Shown here: positions 1-6,651 of the stretch, one piece after another
How positions within the stretch are numbered: the stretch's first letter is position 1
Layout: each line of letters opens with the position of its first letter
Assembly (NCBI GenBank): GCA_003136475.1
Contig: PLEQ01000395.1
Span: 5,940 to 14,891, forward strand
DNA length: 8,952 nt
Direction of reading: 5' to 3'
DNA from: Deltaproteobacteria bacterium
GTDB lineage: Bacteria > Bdellovibrionota_B > Oligoflexia > Oligoflexales > Bog-1112
The notes under the pieces: generated by a model
Databases searched by the model: none
What the model was told of the DNA's origin: nothing
Seen by the model: the letters and a program-made list of their open reading frames with translations, nothing else
Translations under genes and position numbers: made by a program

Positions 1-345
1 TCGTCATTCTGAGCGTAGCGAAGCATCGCAGTCGGAACTCTTCCCAACTTTTCAAACAACTTCTAAGCGACGCTCATACTTTGTTTTGTAAGAGAGGCAT
101 TTGCAATTTGTTCAAGAAGCCGCTGCTGAGCGTTTCTGTTGCTTGCCTACAGCCTTTATAGGGCTAAGCGCCAAGTTCTGGTGTGGAAGGAGCTAGCAAA
201 GACTCTTCTCTCTGTCAATTTTTAAGCAGAGCTATTCCTATTGCGCGGTAGATCTGAGATTGACAAGATTGTAATGATTCAATAATTGTTGCCTGCAGTT
301 TGAAGAGCATAAATGCAGGGATCTGTAGACTTACCACTCAAATTT
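1..345. other. Intergenic stretch without a recognisable gene
   Basis: I find no supported coding sequence or RNA gene here. The stretch lies downstream of the stop codon of the membrane exporter. It contains the short palindromic repeat at 6-26, a 6-bp inverted repeat (CCTGCA at 292-297, TGCAGG at 314-319, with a 16-nt loop), and a TTGACA hexamer on the plus strand at 260-265 without a convincing -10 box at normal spacing. The inverted repeat is not followed by a T-run on either strand, so I do not call it a terminator. A gene to the left of the window could own regulatory sequence here. Confidence 0.5.
3..29 (+). repeat. Short palindromic (REP-like) repeat, copy A
   Basis: The element begins CGTCATTCTGAGC and ends in ATCGC. 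It folds as an imperfect hairpin at 6-26: outer pairs A6-T26, T7-A25, C9-G23 and T10-A22 (with a T/C mismatch at 8/24), a tandem G-A/A-G mismatch at 11-12/20-21, then G13-C19 and C14-G18 closing a GTA loop. It aligns in the same orientation, without gaps, with the copy at 1124-1151. Sequences of the type GTCATTCTGAGC...GCGAAGAATC are known as dispersed intergenic repeats in many bacterial genomes; the class assignment here is by recognition only. Confidence 0.6.
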
Positions 346-1083
346 CTAAAAGAGCAAGAAGCTGTAGAGAATACGCAAACTCGCAAATAAGCTGAGAAAG
401 GCTGTCACGAGACGGACTTTGTTCTGAGAGAAGGCTATACCTGCACCAAGTCGGGAACCACACTGGGCACCGACCAGCACCGGAAGAAAAAGTGGCCAGT
501 AGGCGGTCCATTGCAGATCAGGCGTTTTAGTCCACTGACCACAGAGGCCAGCGAGTGAATTCACTAGAATAAAAGCCGAAGCGATGGCAGCAACTTCTTT
601 AGCTTTGCCCCAGCCCAGGCTCAGCATGATCGGTGACAGAAAAATCCCTCCCCCAATGCCTACCAGACCTGAGACAAAACCGATGACGGCCCCGATTCCG
701 AGCTGTACAAAGAAGGCAGGTTTTCGCTCGTGCGTATTCGCTGGCACAGTGATCAGCAGACGCAGTGCTGCCGCCAACAAACTCAGACCCAAAATGAGCA
801 AGAAAAGTTTTTTATCTATAGGCAGGCGTCCGCCCCAATAAGCAAAGGGCAAGGAACCTAGCATAAATGGCCAAAATAACGGCCAAGAGAAATGACCTCG
901 TCGTCGGTAGTGGAAAAAACTTGTTCCCGCCACCAAGATATTACACGTGAGACTCACCAGTGGCAGTTGTTCATGTCCCAAACCTTGCAGCACGAGCAGT
1001 GAAAGATACGCAGAGCCGCCACCAAAGCCGACGCTACCGTAGAGCCATGCGACACCAAAGAAAGCTAGAGAGAGCAGAATCAT
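346..1083 (-). CDS. TauE/SafE family (TSUP) membrane permease, putative sulfite/anion exporter
   Basis: This 245-residue, very hydrophobic protein has the two-repeat architecture of the TSUP family. The first half carries a glycine motif near the N-terminus (GSVGFGGG, about residues 16-23). The second half repeats it as GLVGIGGG with a nearby SP (about residues 138-148). Several membrane segments, probably seven or eight, are separated by short loops such as the basic HYRRRGH loop. Family members export or import sulfite, sulfonates, sulfate or other small anions, and the substrate cannot be read from sequence. The ATG at 1083 has a GAGG Shine-Dalgarno six bases upstream. The gene lies on the same strand as the Moco operon but 111 bp after its last gene, with a palindromic repeat between them, so co-transcription is uncertain. 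A link to sulfite metabolism, which uses a Mo-dependent sulfite oxidase in many bacteria, is inference. Confidence 0.85.
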   Translation of the reverse strand: MILLSLAFFGVAWLYGSVGFGGGSAYLSLLVLQGLGHEQLPLVSLTCNILVAGTSFFHYRRRGHFSWPLFWPFMLGSLPFAYWGGRLPIDKKLFLLILGLSLLAAALRLLITVPANTHERKPAFFVQLGIGAVIGFVSGLVGIGGGIFLSPIMLSLGWGKAKEVAAIASAFILVNSLAGLCGQWTKTPDLQWTAYWPLFLPVLVGAQCGSRLGAGIAFSQNKVRLVTAFLSLFASLRILYSFLLF

Positions 1084-1123
1084 GGGGGACCTCGAATCTT
1101 AGAGTCTTCTCGACCGGACTTAA

Positions 1124-1151
1124 CGTCACCCCGAGCTTGTCGAGGGGTCGC
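1124..1151 (+). repeat. Short palindromic (REP-like) repeat, copy B
   Basis: This is a second member of the repeat seen at the left window edge, beginning CGTCACCCCGAGC and ending GGGGTCGC. The hairpin spans 1128-1148: A1128-T1148, then four C-G pairs (1129-1132 with 1144-1147), a tandem G-A/A-G mismatch (1133-1134/1142-1143) and G1135-C1141 around a short loop. Compared with copy A, U-A pairs in the stem have become C-G pairs while the central tandem mismatch is kept. It lies between the 3' end of the Moco operon and the exporter gene. No T-run follows on either strand, so it is unlikely to be a simple intrinsic terminator. Confidence 0.65.
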
Positions 1152-1170
1152 CTCTTAGCCCCTCTGCAGT

Positions 1171-1183
1171 ACTTTTGAAAAGT
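1171..1183. repeat. 13-nt perfect inverted repeat just past the Moco operon
   Basis: The sequence ACTTTT-G-AAAAGT is a perfect 6-bp inverted repeat around one base, 12 bp beyond the stop of the MoaE-MoeB-rhodanese gene. The arms are too close to form an RNA hairpin, so this would suit a dimeric protein site if it is functional. It could equally be a chance A/T palindrome. Confidence 0.25.
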
Positions 1184-1194
1184 TCAACAAGCCT

Positions 1195-2568
1195 CTATTC
1201 CAAGACCAATCCGTCTATACCACCGTGCAGAGAATAGACTTTGCTAAAGCCTTGGGCGCGCAGCTCATCCGCAAGATGTTTACTGCGCAGACCCTTTTGA
1301 CAAATCAAAATGGTTTTTTGTGCTTTATTGAGCTCATTCTGCAAGGCTTTGAACGTGGACTTCTCTCGCACATCGATGAAGCATGTCGGCTCGGGCTTGG
1401 GTCTGAGCGAAACTTTGTGATCGGAACAGGCTGGGCACTGCGGGTTTTTCTGACGGGGAATGCGTACGACACTCCAGTCATCAAGGTGTATATAAGAAAT
1501 ATCCTGCAAATTGCCATCGCGACCGAGAAGGATCTGCAGAGCGTGTAAAGCTTGCATAGAACCCAGCAGTGAAGTTTGCGCGCCTAGCACACCGGCATCG
1601 GTGCAGGAACGGGCACAGGAACTGTCGGGTTCGTCTGGCCAAAGACAGCGCAGGCAGCCATGGTTAAAATCTTTAAAACTTTGCAGAACCCCATCACCTG
1701 CATACACACTGGCCTGGACGAGGGGAACTTTCTCTTGCAGGCAAGTGTCATGCACCAAAAACTTCGTCGCAAAATTATCTGAACAGTCCACCACCAAGTC
1801 GTGCTCATGCACCAGCTCGCCGACATTTTGAGCATCGATGGCCTGGGGCAGAGCCACTACTGAGCAAAACGGGTTGAGCGCCTGCATACGCTCCTTCGCT
1901 ATCTCAGCTTTGAAAGCCCCGAGCTGGTCTGTGGCATAAAGTGTCTGCCGGTGCAGGTTCGACACTGCGATGCGGTCACCGTCACAGAGTGTGAGTTTGC
2001 CCACGCCCGCTCCTGCCAAGTTCAAACTTACGGGACAGCCAAGACCTCCGAGTCCGACAATCAAAACGCGAGCTGCCGCCAAGCGTTCTTGACCGCCTGG
2101 GCCAACTGCGCCCGTTTGCTGACGGTAATAATCTTTTTCAAGGATGGGAGTGACGGTGTGGGCACAAGCAACCCATGCGCAGGACGCATCACGATAGTAT
2201 TCTTTTTTCCAAATCGGCAGCCGTTGCTTGATGGCATCTATAATGTAGCGGCTCGCTCGATAAGCGCTATCGCGATGCGCAGCCAGCACGCCGACCCAGA
2301 CGGCACAGTCACCGATCTGCAGTTTGCCTTCACGATGGACCGCTCGCGCATCGAGGATGGCAAAACGTGATCGAGCTTCCTCCAGAATGGCAAGGCCTTC
2401 TTGGATAGCCATCGCATGATAAATTTCATATTCCAAGGCCGTGACGGCTTTGCCCTCATTGTGGTTGCGGACACGACCTTCGAAGCTGACAAAGGCACCT
2501 GCCGCCTCAGCAAAGACTTGTGAGGCACAGTCTGAGGGATGGATCGCTTCCTTGCTAATCGCAAACAT
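1195..2568 (-). CDS. MoaE-MoeB-rhodanese fusion: molybdopterin synthase large subunit, MoaD adenylyltransferase and sulfurtransferase in one chain
   Basis: This 457-residue protein has three parts. Residues 1-137 are a full MoaE, with VRNHNEGK-type and HREG (78-81) motifs, HRD (98-100), and the two catalytic lysines as K114 and K121 (IKQRLPIWKKE), spaced seven apart as in E. coli MoaE. Residues about 145-375 are MoeB: GLGGLG (172-177), SNLHRQ (203-208), K220, DCSDN (261-265), zinc cysteines C305/C308 and C378/C381, and a CTDAGVLG motif with C322 at the position of the E1-like catalytic cysteine. Residues about 390-457 are a short rhodanese with DVR (399-401), an active loop CQKGLRS (C423) and LHGG. 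MoeB would adenylate the MoaD C-terminus, the rhodanese would deliver sulfur, and MoaE would use MoaD thiocarboxylate to make molybdopterin. The start ATG overlaps the moaD stop by one base (TGATG). No in-frame ATG or GTG lies at the MoaE/MoeB junction, so a single chain is expected. Confidence 0.93.
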   Translation of the reverse strand: MFAISKEAIHPSDCASQVFAEAAGAFVSFEGRVRNHNEGKAVTALEYEIYHAMAIQEGLAILEEARSRFAILDARAVHREGKLQIGDCAVWVGVLAAHRDSAYRASRYIIDAIKQRLPIWKKEYYRDASCAWVACAHTVTPILEKDYYRQQTGAVGPGGQERLAAARVLIVGLGGLGCPVSLNLAGAGVGKLTLCDGDRIAVSNLHRQTLYATDQLGAFKAEIAKERMQALNPFCSVVALPQAIDAQNVGELVHEHDLVVDCSDNFATKFLVHDTCLQEKVPLVQASVYAGDGVLQSFKDFNHGCLRCLWPDEPDSSCARSCTDAGVLGAQTSLLGSMQALHALQILLGRDGNLQDISYIHLDDWSVVRIPRQKNPQCPACSDHKVSLRPKPEPTCFIDVREKSTFKALQNELNKAQKTILICQKGLRSKHLADELRAQGFSKVYSLHGGIDGLVLE

Positions 2569-2813
2569 CAGCCACCTGCCACCGGTGGAATAAACACGAG
2601 CTGCTCACCACCTTGAATTTTGGTATCGCTGCTTACATAACTTTGGTTGAGCGCAAAGCGGATCATGTCCATCTCACTACTCAGCGAGTATTTTTTCTTT
2701 AATTCCAAAAAAAGCTCGCCAACGCTTGCGCTCTCCGTGACTACGGTCTCCGTAGCTCTTTGCGTTTCTTCGCGCAGCCGAGCAAAATAACGAATGTGAA
2801 TTTCTTTAGGCAT
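2568..2813 (-). CDS. moaD: MoaD, molybdopterin synthase small (sulfur carrier) subunit
   Basis: This is an 81-residue ubiquitin-fold sulfur carrier ending FIPPVAGG. The terminal Gly-Gly (80-81) is the site that is adenylated and converted to thiocarboxylate, and the length equals that of E. coli MoaD. The N-terminus (IHIRYFARLREE) is the typical first strand and helix start. I choose the ATG at 2813 because GAAGGA lies seven bases upstream (2821-2826); a longer frame from a TTG at 2828 would add five residues and has no ribosome site of its own. The start overlaps the end of the mobBA gene by 8 bp and the stop shares a base with the downstream moaE-moeB start, so translational coupling is likely. 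It sits directly before the protein that both activates it and uses it. Confidence 0.93.
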   Translation of the reverse strand: MPKEIHIRYFARLREETQRATETVVTESASVGELFLELKKKYSLSSEMDMIRFALNQSYVSSDTKIQGGEQLVFIPPVAGG

Positions 2814-4008
2814 GTTGAGATCCTTCAAGATAACTAACCTGAGGAAGGGAGTCCCTCGTAGCGAAGACTTCAGAGCTCAGCGCCCGTTCGTAATCCTCCA
2901 TCGCGTTGACATTCGTCAGAGCGTGCGCGTTTTGCACCGGAATATGCTGGACGCGCATCTGTTTAAGAATACGTTGCGGACAATAAACTTCGTTCGCCAG
3001 ATAGGCGAAGAGCCTTTTGCGAATTTTGGGCTCATAGATACAGCATAGGGGTTCGAGAAAAGCCTCTGTATGGCTCAAAACACTCGCCATTGCGAACGGA
3101 TTACGCCCCTGCAAGAGATCCTGCAAGGTGTCTCGATCAAGGAATGGTAAATCACAAGCGATCACCAGCCAGGCAACTTTTTTTTGCGCCTGCATTGCGG
3201 TGAGAATGCCTCCGAGTGGACCAAAATCTACAAAACGATCATAAAGCCGAGGCAGTTTCGGCAGCAGCGTCTCGGGAAATTGCCCCACCCGAGCCGATAA
3301 ATACACGGCAGCACAGCAATCTTGCAAAAGTTCATGACAGCGCTCAAGCTGCAAACGTCCCTCATAGCTGAGCAGGGCTTTGTCTGTGCCCATGCGTCGA
3401 CTTCTTCCGCCCGCCAAAATCAAACCGTGGAGCGGGAGGCTTGCGTGGTTCTGCTGAAAATAACTCAGAATAAGCGCCGCAATCCCTTCGATGGCATCGC
3501 GGCAAAAATAAGGTTGCAAGCGAGGATCGTCACAGGCCCTGTCGGCTCCGACATAGGCGAGTATATTCGCGTCGGCACAGGCTGGCTCCTTGGCAGCACT
3601 CTCTCCCTCTAAAAGCGCAAGAATATTCCGCTCGGGATCGAGAAAAATAATTTTGGGGAGGGGAAAATTTTTGTGACCTTCGACAAAGACACAATCTTTG
3701 TTCAGCAATAAAGAATCTTGCAAAGTCCGACTCGGCTCACCTTGGTTGAGCCAGGGATAGTGGGTGTTGTCAGAAATGAAAACTTGGCTAGCGCCACTCT
3801 GCCAGGCAGCGTGGGTATCTTTGCCCTCGCGATCCATTTCAAAACGGTGCACGTCGTGCTTGAGATAAGCGATATTATAGTGCGGTGCAAGCTGCTGGAT
3901 GAGCTTGCAAATTAAAGTCGTCTTTCCCAAGCCTGAAAAACCGACAAAGGACACCGTCTGTGGGTGAAAAATCCAATCATCTTGCAAGGGATGATGCTCG
4001 GTACTCAC
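2806..4008 (-). CDS. MobB-MobA fusion: Moco guanylyltransferase with GTP-binding partner
   Basis: This 400-residue fusion has MobB at the N-terminus (about 15-185) and MobA at the C-terminus (about 193-380). MobB features are a Walker A motif GFSGLGKT (23-30), KHDVHRFEMDREGKD (about 50-64) and VEGHKNFPLPKI (109-120). MobA features are the nucleotide-binding LILAGGRSRRMGTDK (196-210), DFGPLGGI (261-268), the metal-binding IACDLPF (283-289) and NVNAMEDY (366-373). MobA transfers GMP from GTP to Mo-molybdopterin to form the guanine dinucleotide cofactor of DMSO-reductase-family enzymes; MobB binds GTP and assists. The start is a GTG at 4008 with GGAG six bases upstream. It lies inside the end of moaC (32-bp overlap); a later TTG lacks a ribosome site. 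The product implies that the host makes MGD-type enzymes, none of which is in this window. Confidence 0.92.
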   Translation of the reverse strand: MSTEHHPLQDDWIFHPQTVSFVGFSGLGKTTLICKLIQQLAPHYNIAYLKHDVHRFEMDREGKDTHAAWQSGASQVFISDNTHYPWLNQGEPSRTLQDSLLLNKDCVFVEGHKNFPLPKIIFLDPERNILALLEGESAAKEPACADANILAYVGADRACDDPRLQPYFCRDAIEGIAALILSYFQQNHASLPLHGLILAGGRSRRMGTDKALLSYEGRLQLERCHELLQDCCAAVYLSARVGQFPETLLPKLPRLYDRFVDFGPLGGILTAMQAQKKVAWLVIACDLPFLDRDTLQDLLQGRNPFAMASVLSHTEAFLEPLCCIYEPKIRKRLFAYLANEVYCPQRILKQMRVQHIPVQNAHALTNVNAMEDYERALSSEVFATRDSLPQVSYLEGSQHA

Positions 4009-4459
4009 TTTTAGCTCCGCTTTTTTCCAGAAGGTGAATGCTGCTGATACAAATCGTGTGGGAAAGCCCCTTACACATATCGTAAATGGTCAAGGCCGCT
4101 ACGCTGACGCCGCTTAAAGCCTCCATCTCGACACCGGTTTTAGCAAAGGTACTTACTTCACACTCGATGACTACGGAGTGCTCATCCTCTTTGGCAATAC
4201 GAATCTGGCACGCCTCAATTGGCAAGGTGTGGCAGAAGGGAAGGAGCTCAGCCGTTTTTTTGACAGCCATAGTGCCGGCTATAATGGCCGTAGCAAAGAC
4301 AGCGCCTTTTGCAGTGTGGATCTCTCCGGCAGCCAAATGCGCCATAATGTCTGAACCCAATTGCACGGAGGCTTTGGCCTTCGCTCGTCGCAAGCTGGGT
4401 ACTTTCTTGCTGACATCGACCATCGTGGGCTGCATTTCTTCATCTAGGTGCGAAAACAT
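3977..4459 (-). CDS. moaC: MoaC, cyclic pyranopterin monophosphate synthase
   Basis: This 160-residue enzyme converts the MoaA product (3',8-cyclo-7,8-dihydro-GTP) into cyclic pyranopterin monophosphate. Family landmarks are MVDVS near the start (13-17), KGAVFATA with K51, FCHTLP (75-80), KTGVEMEAL (107-115) and the signature SVAALTIYDMCK with D127 and K130. These match the catalytic K51, D128 and K131 of E. coli MoaC almost position for position. The C-terminal LLEKSGAKS is also typical. Length is normal for the family. The ATG directly follows the stop codon of moaA with no spacer, and its ribosome site lies in the last codons of moaA. The 3' end overlaps the start of the mobBA gene. Confidence 0.96.
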   Translation of the reverse strand: MFSHLDEEMQPTMVDVSKKVPSLRRAKAKASVQLGSDIMAHLAAGEIHTAKGAVFATAIIAGTMAVKKTAELLPFCHTLPIEACQIRIAKEDEHSVVIECEVSTFAKTGVEMEALSGVSVAALTIYDMCKGLSHTICISSIHLLEKSGAKSEYRASSLAR

Positions 4460-5404
4460 CTAACCTCCAATTGCGTGCATATTCTGTCGAACTTCGGCGT
4501 GTCCGGACAATGGCTTCATCCCCAGCACGGTGCCAAAGATGCGACTCATAGCGTCTTCGCTAGCGCCGCGCAGCGACAGACCTTGGGTCGACATCAGACA
4601 CGCGCGCAAAAAACCATCAGCAGTCAAGCGCCAGCGCGAACAGGCACCGCAGAAAGAATGAGTGACCGGGGCTATAAAACCAATACGTGCCCCGGACTCT
4701 GTGACGTATTCCAGTGCGGTGGCATCCGCTTCCGTTGTTAGTGGCACTAGGCTCTCACGTTCGGCAATGATCTTTTGGGTAGCGTCAGCTGAGATAAAAC
4801 GGTCCTTTTGCATGGCGCAGGCTTCACCGATGCGCATGAGCTCTAAAAATCGGACTTTAACTCCGTAATGAGCTGAGAAGTCGACGAAGTCGAGCACTTC
4901 ATCAGCGTTGATGCCTTGCATCAGGACGACGTTGATTTTAACTTGAAAACCCATCGCAAGCGCCTGCTCGATGCCAAGTCGCGTTTTTTTATAGGCTTTG
5001 CTGCGTGTAATGCTGTTGAATTTAGCTTCTTGCAAACTATCCATGCTGATGTTGAGGTGCTGGCAGCGTGTCTCTTTGAGAAAAGGGAGGAGCGGGCTCA
5101 GAAAACAACCGTTCGTGGTCATTCCCAATTTGCGAAAAGGGATCTCAGACAGGCTGGTGATGATCTCTCGTAAATCTTTACGGAGGGTCGGCTCTCCTCC
5201 CGTGAGGCGAATTTCTTCGATCCCATGCGCGTAGAAGCTGTGTGCGATCCGTATCAGCTCATCAGTTGCGAGCCATTTTTGCGAAGACATAAATTCTGCT
5301 TTCTCCGGCATGCAATAGAGACAGCGCAAATTGCAGGCATCGAGCAGTGAAATCCGAACTTTGCGGATGCGTCGTTGATAGGGATCGACGAGAACTTTGC
5401 TCAT
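4460..5404 (-). CDS. moaA: MoaA, GTP 3',8-cyclase (radical SAM)
   Basis: This 314-residue radical SAM enzyme catalyses the first step of Moco synthesis from GTP. Numbering from the ATG at 5404, the SAM cluster motif is C24-NLR-C28-LY-C31, GGEP is at 69-72 for SAM binding, and the second, substrate-binding cluster is FCGAC...C with C252, C255 and C269 inside the typical CSRWRLTADGFLRACL block. The protein ends in Gly-Gly, a C-terminal motif known to matter for MoaA catalysis. The ATG at 5404 shares its A with the TGA stop of moeA (TGATG). An in-frame TTG at 5419 would add five residues but would overlap moeA further and has no ribosome site. A GTG at 5407 is also possible. Confidence 0.96.
   Translation of the reverse strand: MSKVLVDPYQRRIRKVRISLLDACNLRCLYCMPEKAEFMSSQKWLATDELIRIAHSFYAHGIEEIRLTGGEPTLRKDLREIITSLSEIPFRKLGMTTNGCFLSPLLPFLKETRCQHLNISMDSLQEAKFNSITRSKAYKKTRLGIEQALAMGFQVKINVVLMQGINADEVLDFVDFSAHYGVKVRFLELMRIGEACAMQKDRFISADATQKIIAERESLVPLTTEADATALEYVTESGARIGFIAPVTHSFCGACSRWRLTADGFLRACLMSTQGLSLRGASEDAMSRIFGTVLGMKPLSGHAEVRQNMHAIGG
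4464..4468 (-). promoter_or_regulatory. Shine-Dalgarno of moaC embedded in the moaA Gly-Gly codons
   Basis: The strong GGAGG lies four bases before the moaC ATG and falls within the GGA GGT codons that encode the terminal Gly-Gly of MoaA, followed by the TAG stop. One six-base stretch therefore serves a conserved protein motif and the ribosome site of the next gene. It supports the moaC start at 4459. Confidence 0.7.
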
Positions 5405-6606
5405 CACAAACTCTGCCAAAGATAAAGGGGATACGCACGACCCTCTTCAAAAGCCTGCATCTCGGCTAGTTCCAAAACACCATCGCTGTCGGCTAAGGCT
5501 ACAAAATCACCCGAGCCTTGGTGAGCGAGAGTATAGGCCTGCAAGGCGGCATCTTGGCCTTGACTCACGCGTACCGGCACAAATTGAGTGAGCTGCGAAG
5601 GCTTAGTATAGGGTGCTGTCATGAGCTTGGCACACAAGCGATAGGCCGGGCTTTTGCGAGACATCAAAGTTCGCAAGGCGGGTTCGACATAACGGATAAA
5701 ACAGACCAGTGCCGATTGCGGATTGCCCGGTAGACCAAAAACGGTCTGCTGATTCTTGCCCACGCCAAACCACAGGGGCTTGCCAGGTTTTTGACGAACC
5801 TTGTGAAAAATTTCGGTGACCTGGAGCGAGTGTAAAATCTGCGGAACAAAATCCAACTTTCCGGCAGAAACACCCCCCGTGATGAGCAGCACGTCATGGC
5901 TCGCAAGAGCTTGGGCAAAGGTTTCCCGCATGAGTTCAACCTGATCTGCCACTCGCAGACACTGGCAGTCGTAAATACCGAGCGAGCCTAAGGCCTCGCG
6001 TAAGGCCGATGCATTCGATGCCCGAATTTGATGCGAAGCAGCCTGCTCTTCGACAGACACCAATTCGTCACCGGTGCTGATAATGGCGACGCGTGGCAAG
6101 CGCGTCACACGCACCTGCGCTTTGCCGATGGCCGCAAGTATGCCGGCGAGGGGAGCTGTGATGCGCCTGTCACTTTCAATCAAGCGTGCGTTTTGCGCAC
6201 AGTCCGCTCCTTTGCGGTGAATATGCGCTCCGACTTTGAGCTCGACGCCTGGTTTTAAATAGGCGATTCCGTCTCGGAGCTCGAGATCCTCATAACGTAT
6301 AACGCTATCACAGGCCTCAGGTAGCTTGGCGCCGGTCATGATTTCTATACAAAAAGCATCGGAGCTCAAAATTTTTGGCTCTTCACCAGCTTTTTGTAAA
6401 GTTTGAATAGGCCAGTGTCTTCTAGCTTGATCGTTCTTGATGGCAATACCATCCATCGCAACGCGATGAAAAGGTGGGTAGGGACGATCGGCATAACAGG
6501 GTTCGCGCAGAATGTGAGCTGCCAGTTGTGTGATCGGCAGCAAGATGCTTTCAAGGGGACTTAGATGAGACAAAATGCGTTGCTCAGCTTCCGTTACAGA
6601 GATCAA
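5404..6606 (-). CDS. moeA: MoeA, molybdopterin molybdenumtransferase
   Basis: This 400-residue enzyme inserts molybdenum into adenylylated molybdopterin. The N-terminus ISVTEAEQRIL fits the family start. Landmarks are PPFHRVAMDGIAI with D52 (45-56), IMTGAKLP (89-96), ISTGDEL (176-182), TGGVSAGKLDF with D252 (243-253), KPGKPLWFG (273-281) and GLPGNPQSA (291-299), followed by a C-terminal beta domain. In the substrate pocket HRVAMDG replaces the more common DNSAMDG. The first codon must be TTG (6604-6606): an in-frame TGA lies at 6616-6618 and the next in-frame ATG is codon 51. GAGG at 6614-6617 sits seven bases upstream and supports TTG. It is the first gene of the Moco operon, and its stop overlaps the moaA start by one base. 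Confidence 0.95.
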   Translation of the reverse strand: MISVTEAEQRILSHLSPLESILLPITQLAAHILREPCYADRPYPPFHRVAMDGIAIKNDQARRHWPIQTLQKAGEEPKILSSDAFCIEIMTGAKLPEACDSVIRYEDLELRDGIAYLKPGVELKVGAHIHRKGADCAQNARLIESDRRITAPLAGILAAIGKAQVRVTRLPRVAIISTGDELVSVEEQAASHQIRASNASALREALGSLGIYDCQCLRVADQVELMRETFAQALASHDVLLITGGVSAGKLDFVPQILHSLQVTEIFHKVRQKPGKPLWFGVGKNQQTVFGLPGNPQSALVCFIRYVEPALRTLMSRKSPAYRLCAKLMTAPYTKPSQLTQFVPVRVSQGQDAALQAYTLAHQGSGDFVALADSDGVLELAEMQAFEEGRAYPLYLWQSL

Positions 6607-6651
6607 ACCGGCACCTCATCTTCGCAGGAGTTTTTGTCCTCAGCGTCAAGA

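Noticed and set aside
292..319. Inverted repeat CCTGCA/TGCAGG as a terminator of the exporter gene
   Set aside because: The loop is 16 nt and no T-run follows on the minus strand, so it does not look like an intrinsic terminator.
1128..1148. Hairpin as intrinsic terminator of the Moco operon
   Set aside because: It has tandem mismatches and no following T-run; its similarity to the repeat at the left edge explains it better.
1951..2370. Plus-strand open frame opposite the MoaE-MoeB fusion (139 codons)
   Set aside because: It is antisense to conserved coding sequence with an implausible composition rich in Cys, Arg and Thr; I judge it a shadow.
4086..4463. Plus-strand open frame opposite moaC (125 codons)
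   Set aside because: It covers moaC almost exactly in antisense and shows no independent features or ribosome site.
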